Part shown: piece after piece, positions 59,658-64,000 of the stretch
How the letters are laid out: every line of letters starts with the position of its first letter
Numbering within the stretch: the first letter of the stretch is position 1
Assembly: GCA_037974665.1 (NCBI GenBank)
Contig: CM075767.1
Coordinates: forward strand, 30,033,498 to 30,097,497
DNA: 64,000 bases
Origin: Ehretia macrophylla
Taxonomy: Eukaryota > Streptophyta > Magnoliopsida > Boraginales > Ehretiaceae
Direction: 5' to 3'
Made by a program: the position numbers and the translations under genes
Notes under the pieces: model-generated
The model's database searches: none
What the model saw: the letters and a program-made list of their open reading frames with translations, nothing else
What the model was told of the DNA's origin: nothing

Positions 59658-60199
59658 GTCATGTTGATGGTACAATTCCTTTATGTGTTAACGGTTCACA
59701 GTCCAAGCCTAGAGAGATGGCCTATTCAAAAGGCCCAATGGGCTTTACAACAAACCATTCGCTTTAACAACGCAGCATCCTCGCAAGACGTGATATCGAT
59801 GTGTTGTAGGGCCCTCTAATGTCCCGCGAGTAAGGTTGTCGTCCTTTTAATAGCTAACGATGTACGATCCGAGAAGGAAAAACAGAGCAAAATTAGAAAA
59901 ATGGCCAGAAACGGATGAAAACGTTCGATTTTGGGCTCCAAAAAGGGGCCCAGGGAGCAAGCTCGCTGCCCCCATCGTAGAGCTCTCGGAGAGATTTCCA
60001 ACGGTATGCTGTGCGCTGCGTAACTCCTTAAGGATCAAAAGTTATGGGCAATGGAGCGACGGAGACTTGGTCACAAGCCCTACGCCCTCGGTTTACGGGC
60101 CCAGCCTCCACGTGAAGCGAAGTTGTCCTGCCCAAGGTGCCGTGGGATTCGATAATAGAAATGTGGGGGATAAAGTATCTTGGCAACCCTAACCGGAGG

Positions 60200-60207
60200 A
60201 AAACAAA
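60200..60207 (-). terminator. Interrupted distal terminator of copy 80
   Basis: The tract reads AAAACAAA, which splits the transcript-sense T8 into TTT and TTTT. The same kind of interruption is seen at copy 16 (10342-10349). Confidence 0.55.
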
Positions 60208-60216
60208 TTGAAAATG

Positions 60217-60334
60217 GGAGTGCAACACGAGGACTTCCCAGGGGTCACCCATCCTAGTGCTACTCTCGTACAAGCACGCTTAACTTCGGAGTTCTTATGA
60301 GATCCGGTGCATTAGTGCTATCATGATCGCACCC
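60217..60334 (-). rRNA. 5S rRNA gene copy 80 (118 nt)
   Basis: Changes: C117U, one base lost from C91-C95, U76C, G66A, G65U, C39A, C35U, C15U, C14A, A13G. Broken terminator. Class B upstream. Probably inactive. Confidence 0.94.
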
Positions 60335-60608
60335 GTTATGTTAATGGCACAATTCCTTTATGTGTTAACGGTTCACAATCGCAGCCTAGAGAGATGGCCC
60401 ATTCAGAAGGCCCAATGGTCTTAACAACAACCCATCCGCTTTAACAACGCAGCATCCTCGCAAGACGTGACATCGACAAATTATAGGGCCCTCTAATGTC
60501 TAGTGAGTAAGGTTGTCGTCCTTTTAACAGCCCACGATATACGATCCGGGAAGAAAAACATAGCAAAATTAGAAAAGTGGCCCGAAACTGATGAATACGT
60601 TCGATTTT

Positions 60609-60644
60609 GGGATCCTGTACAATAGTGCTGGTATGATCGCACCC
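60609..60644 (-). pseudogene. 5S rRNA copy 81, 5' fragment only (36 nt)
   Basis: Only about nt 1-36 survive, joined to mid-spacer sequence at GATTTTGGGATCC. GGG is shared by the spacer (TTTTGGGCTCC) and the gene (ATGGGATCC), so this looks like microhomology-mediated loss of about 369 bp that removed the 3' part of the gene, its terminator and part of the spacer. It keeps a complete class A upstream region but no internal boxes. Confidence 0.9.
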
Positions 60645-61201
60645 ATCATGTTGGGGGTAGAATTCCTTTTTGTGTTAACGGTTCACAGTGCCAGCCTAGA
60701 GAGATGGCCTATTCAGAAGGCCCAATAGGCTTAACTACAACCCATCCACTTCAAAAACGCAGCATCCTCGCAAGACGTGACATTGACAAATTATAGGGCC
60801 CTCTAATGTCCAGCGAGTAAGGTTGTCGTCCTTTTAACAGCTCACGACGTACAATCCGGGACGAAAAAACAGAGCTTAATAAGAAAAGTGGGTCGAAACT
60901 GATGAAAATGTTCTATTTTCGGTTCCAAAAAAAGCATAGCAAGCAAGCTTCCTGCCCCCGTCGTAGAGCTCTAGGAGTACTTTCCAACAGTATGCTGTGC
61001 ACCGCGTAACTCCTTACGGATCAAAAGTTATGGGCACCGGAGCGACGGAGACCTGGTCACAAGCCCTACAACCTCGGTTTGCGGGCCCAGCCTCCACGTG
61101 AAGCGAAGTTGTCTTGCCCAAGGTGCCGTGGGATTCGATAATAGAAATGTGGTGGATAAAGTATCTTGGCAACCCTAACCGGAGGTAAAAAATGGAAAAG
61201 G

Positions 61202-61320
61202 GGAGTGAAACACGAGGACTTCCCAGGGGGTCACCCATCCTAGTACTACTCTCGCCCAAGCACGCTTAACTTCGGAGTTCTGATGGGATCCGATGCATTA
61301 GTGTTGGTGTGATCGCACCC
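61202..61320 (-). rRNA. 5S rRNA gene copy 82
   Basis: Changes: C117U, G113U (faces C6), C28U, G17A, U12C. Class A upstream. The spacer upstream of this unit's stub and that of 57.0-57.6 kb share private variants, so another duplication is present here. Confidence 0.95.
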
Positions 61321-61877
61321 GTCATGTTGGGGGTAGAATTGCTTTTCGTGTTAACGGTTCACAGTCCCAGCCTAGAGAGATAGCCCATTCAGAAGGTCCA
61401 ATGGGCTTAACAACAACCCATCCGCTTCAACAACGCAGCATCCTCGCAAGACGTGATATCGACGCTTTGTAGGGCCCTCGAATGTTCCGCGAGTAAGGTT
61501 GTCATCCTTTTAACAGCTCATGACATACGATCCGGGATGGAAAAACGCCGCGTAAAAAGAAAAGTGGCCCGAAACTGATGAAAACGTTTGATTTTGGCCT
61601 CCAAAAAGGGCACAGCAAGCAAGTTGGCTGCCCCGTCATAGAGATCTCGGAGAGCTTTCCAACGGTATGCTGTGTGCCGCGTAACTCCTTACGGATCAAA
61701 AGTTATGGGCACCGGAGCGACGGAGACCTGGTCACAAGCCCTACGCCCTCGGTTTGCGGGCCCAGCCTCCACGTGAAGCAAAGTTCTCTTGCCCAAGGTA
61801 CCGTGGGATTCGATAATAGAAATGTGGTGGATAAAGTATCTTGACAACCCTAGCCGGAGGAAAAAAAATTGAAAAGA

Positions 61878-61996
61878 GGGGTGCAACACGAGGACTTCCC
61901 CGGTGGTCAACCATCCGAGTACTACTCTCGCCCAAGCACGCTTAACTTTAGAGTTCTGATGGGATCTGGTGCATTAGTGTTGGTATGATCGCACCC
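61878..61996 (-). rRNA. 5S rRNA gene copy 83
   Basis: Changes: U96G, C93A, G87U and A80C in box C, G48A, C47U, G30A, G17A. Class A upstream. Confidence 0.95.
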
Positions 61997-62552
61997 GTCA
62001 TGGTGGGGTAGAATTCCTTTTTGTTTTAATGGTTCACAGTCCCAGCCTAGAAAGATGGCCGATTCAGAAGGGCCAATGGGCTTAACAACAACCCATCCGC
62101 TTCAACATCGCAGAATCCTCGCAAGACATGATATCGATACATTGTAGGGCCCTCTAATGTCCCGCGAGTAAGGTTGTCATCCTTTTAACAGCTCACGACG
62201 TACGATCCGGGACAAAAAAATAGTGCTTAACAAGAAAAGTGGCCTGAAACTGATGAAAACGTTCGATTTTTGGCTCCAAAAAGGGGACAGCGAGCAAGCT
62301 GGCTGCCCGCGTCGTAGTGGTCTCGGAGAGCTTTCCAAAGGTATGATGTGCGCCGCGTAACTCCTTACAGATCAAAAGTTATGGGCACGAGAGCGTCGGA
62401 GACCTGGTCACAAGCCCTACGCCTCGTTTTGCGGGCCCAGCCTCCACGTGAAGTGAAGTTCTCTTGCCCAAGGTACTGTAGGATTCGATAATAGAAATGT
62501 GGTGGATAAAGTATCTTGGGAACCCTAACCGGAGGAAAAAAAATTGAAAAGG

Positions 62553-62671
62553 GGGGTGCAACACGAGGACTTCCCAAGGGATCACCCATCCGAGTATTAC
62601 TTTCGCCCAAGCACGCTTAACTTCAAAGTTATGATGGGATCCGGAGTATTAGTGCTGGTATGATCGCACCC
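62553..62671 (-). rRNA. 5S rRNA gene copy 84
   Basis: Changes: C95U, C91U, A80C in box C, G75A, G70A in the IE, C47U, C46U, G41U, A27U, G25A. Class A upstream with A at -1. Confidence 0.94.
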
Positions 62672-63229
62672 TTCATGGTGGGGGTAGAATTCTTTTTTGT
62701 GTTAACGGTTCACTATCCCAGCCTAGAAAGATGGCCCATTCAGAAGGCCCAATGGGCTTAACAATAACCCATCTGCTTCAACAACGCAGCATCCTTGCAA
62801 GACGTGATATCGACGCGTTGTAGGGCCCTCTAATGTCCCGCGTGTAAGGTTGTCGTCCTTTTAACAGCTCACGACGTACGATCCCTGACGAAAAAACAAA
62901 GCTTATTAAGAAAAGTGGCCCGAAACTGATGAAAACGTTCAATTTTGGGATCCAAAAAGGGGAAAGCGAGCAAGCTGGCTGCCCCCGTCGTAGAGCTCTC
63001 GGAGAGCTTTCCAACGGTATGCTGTGCGCCGCGTAACTTCTTACGGATCAAAAGTTATGGGCACCGGAATGACGGAGACCTGGTCAAAAGCCCTACGCCA
63101 TCAGTTTGCGGGCCCAGCCTGTACGTGAAGCGAAGTTCTCTTGTCCAAGGTGCCGTGGGATTCGATAATAGAAATGTGGTGGATAAAGTATTTTGGCAAC
63201 CCTAACCGGAGGAAAAAAAATTGAAATGG
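62672..63229 (-). other. Representative 5S intergenic spacer with mapped elements
   Basis: This is the spacer between copies 84 and 85; other spacers have the same order. A GGCCCATT motif at 62733-62740 is followed by the palindrome GCCCAATGGGC (62747-62757); both contain the plant site II core (GGCCCA/TGGGCC). A second palindrome, AGCTCTC-G-GAGAGCT, lies at 62994-63008. It leads into a stretch at 63004-63060 (TTTCCAACGG, then ACGGATCAAAAGTTATGG) that resembles a module seen in plant LTR elements. The telo-box-like AACCCTAA is at 63198-63205, just before the A8 tract that gives the terminator. No reading frame is conserved between units. Confidence 0.8.
63213..63220 (-). terminator. Pol III oligo-T terminator (copy 85 as example)
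   Basis: A run of eight A on the plus strand gives T8 in the transcript sense, starting 10 nt beyond the gene end. In most units a T4 (GAAAA on plus) lies directly after the gene and precedes the T8, so termination looks two-step. T8 is present, sometimes T7 or T9, in nearly all copies. Broken versions are seen at copies 16 (10341-10350), 60 (46700-46705, T6), 67 (51441-51447) and 80 (60200-60207). Confidence 0.85.
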
Positions 63230-63348
63230 GGAGTGCAACATGAGGACTTCCCAGGGGTTCACCCATCCTAGTACTAATCTCGCCCAAGCACGCTTAACTT
63301 CGGAGTTTTGATGGGATCCTGTGCCTTTGAGCTGGTATGATCGCACCC
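63230..63348 (-). rRNA. 5S rRNA gene copy 85
   Basis: Changes: C117U, G108A, C91A, G72U in the IE, G41A, C29A, U24G, U21A, A19U. Class A upstream. Confidence 0.95.
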
Positions 63349-63380
63349 GTCATGTTGGGGGTAGAATTCCTTTTTGTGTT
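63349..63380 (-). promoter_or_regulatory. Class A 5S upstream region (copy 85 as example)
   Basis: In minus-strand sense, -1 (63349) is C, as preferred in plant 5S genes. A CCCCC run occupies -9 to -13 and AAAAA occupies -23 to -27, where Arabidopsis 5S genes have TATATA near -28 and GC near -12. The TATA-like element is therefore poor. About 59 of the 85 upstream regions visible belong to this class. Two sub-variants, at copies 18 and 24, replace the GGAATTC side with an AT-rich stretch containing AAAAATATAATTC. Confidence 0.6.
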
Positions 63381-63906
63381 AACGGTTCACAGTCCCAGCC
63401 TAGAGAGATGGCCTATTCGGAAGGCGCAATGGGCTTAACAACAACCTATCCGCTTCAACAACGCAACATCCTAGCAAGACGTGATATCGACAAATTGTAG
63501 GGCCCTCTAATGTCCAGCGAGTAAGGTTGTCGTCCTTTTAACAGCTCACGACGTACGATCCGAGACGGAAAAACAGAGCTTAATAAGAAAAGTGGCCCGG
63601 AACTGATGAAATCGTTCGATTTTGGGCTCCAAGAAGGGCACAGCAAGCAAGCTTCCTAGCCTCGTCGTAGAGCCCTCGGAGAGCTTTCCAACTGTATGCT
63701 GTGCGCCGCGTAAATCCTTACTGATCAAAAGTTATGGGCACCGGAGAGACGGAGACCTGGTCATAAGCCCTAAACCCTCGGTTTGTGGGCCGAGCCTCCA
63801 CGTGAAGCGAAGTTCTCTTGCCCAAGGTGCCGTGGGATTCGATAATAGAAATGTGGTGGATAAAGTATCTTGGCAACCCTAACCGGAGGAAAAAAAATTG
63901 AAAAGG

Positions 63907-64000
63907 GGAGTGCAACACTGGACTTCCCAGGGGGTCACCCTTCCTAGTACTACTCTCGCCCAAGCACGCTTAACTTCAGAGTTCTGATGGGATCTGGCGC
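63907..64000 (-). rRNA. 5S rRNA gene copy 86 (partial, cut by window end)
   Basis: Changes visible: C117U, one base lost near nt 107, U84A in box C, C47U, G30A, with a further change at the cut edge (GGCGC for GGTGC). The 5' part and upstream region lie beyond the window. Confidence 0.93.

Larger units (their letters stand above)
31483..64000 (-). repeat. Tandem 5S rDNA array, right block (copies 37-86)
   Basis: This continues the left block in the same orientation; removing the retrotransposon and one target duplication restores a 677-bp unit across the break. Units are 674-679 bp except 475 (49 to 50), 644 (57 to 58), 639 (77 to 78) and one collapsed pair, where 985 bp replace two units (80 to 82). 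Class B upstream regions are frequent between copies 41 and 61. C117U is the rule from copy 48 to 63 and common after that, while U21G disappears after copy 47. The window ends inside copy 86. Confidence 0.97.

Noticed and set aside
1..64000. Satellite DNA unrelated to genes, or 35S (18S-5.8S-25S) rDNA
   Set aside because: The 119-bp conserved part is recognisable 5S rRNA with its Pol III boxes and terminator; no 18S, 5.8S or 25S sequence is seen.

Overview
This window is almost entirely one tandem array of plant 5S ribosomal RNA genes (5S rDNA), interrupted once by an LTR retrotransposon. I support no cellular protein-coding gene. The 5S sequence, with plant-type internal control regions (box A, intermediate element, box C) and a T-rich Pol III terminator, points to a flowering plant nuclear genome. 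I cannot name the species.

Layout: bases 1-24652 hold 5S copies 1-37, 24653-31482 hold the retrotransposon, and 31483-64000 hold the rest of copy 37 and copies 38-86. All copies lie on the minus strand, head to tail, with a unit of 676-677 bp (119 bp gene plus about 557 bp spacer). Of 86 loci, 81 are essentially full length (118-121 nt). Copy 18 lacks its first nucleotides, copy 37 is split by the retrotransposon, copy 57 has lost its promoter boxes, copy 81 is a 36-nt stub, and copy 86 runs off the window. In each unit, read on the minus strand, an upstream region with an A/T-rich element near -25 precedes the gene. The gene is followed by a T4 and then a T8 run, and then by a long spacer with a telo-box-like motif, two palindromes and GGCCCA/TGGGCC motifs.

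Notation in the copy entries: changes are in transcript sense, numbered 1-119 from the 5' end, relative to the majority sequence I read in this window (nt 21 counted as U). Helix I pairs nt 1-6 with 113-118. Box A is about nt 50-64, the intermediate element (IE) 67-72, box C 80-89. 'Class A' or 'class B' is the upstream region at coordinates just above each gene: A has AAAAA at -23 to -27 and usually a C-run near -9 to -13; B has an ATAAA-type element there and GC at -13/-14. All counts are from reading by eye.

The array is strongly heterogeneous. I found no copy identical to the majority sequence; copy 25 differs at one site. Many changes are transitions at CpG sites. There are clear higher-order duplications: a 2-unit repeat (5.1-7.8 kb), a 6-unit repeat (11.2-19.3 kb), and a 3-unit repeat (40.8-44.8 kb) nested in an 8-unit-offset repeat (39.7-46.8 kb). 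Several lesions arose after these duplications, because the paired copy is intact.

The retrotransposon (6830 bp, 2.5 kb LTRs, 1.84 kb internal region, 5-bp target duplication GGTAT) lies in plus orientation, 10 nt inside the start of copy 37. Its LTRs differ at about 17 sites, so it is young. It carries a primer binding site and polypurine tract but no recognisable gag or pol domain, so it looks like a non-autonomous (LARD-like) element, probably of Ty3/gypsy origin. An insertion this close to a Pol III start recalls yeast Ty3 targeting. I regard this as the most interesting single observation, but it is one event. I found no clear new biological system.
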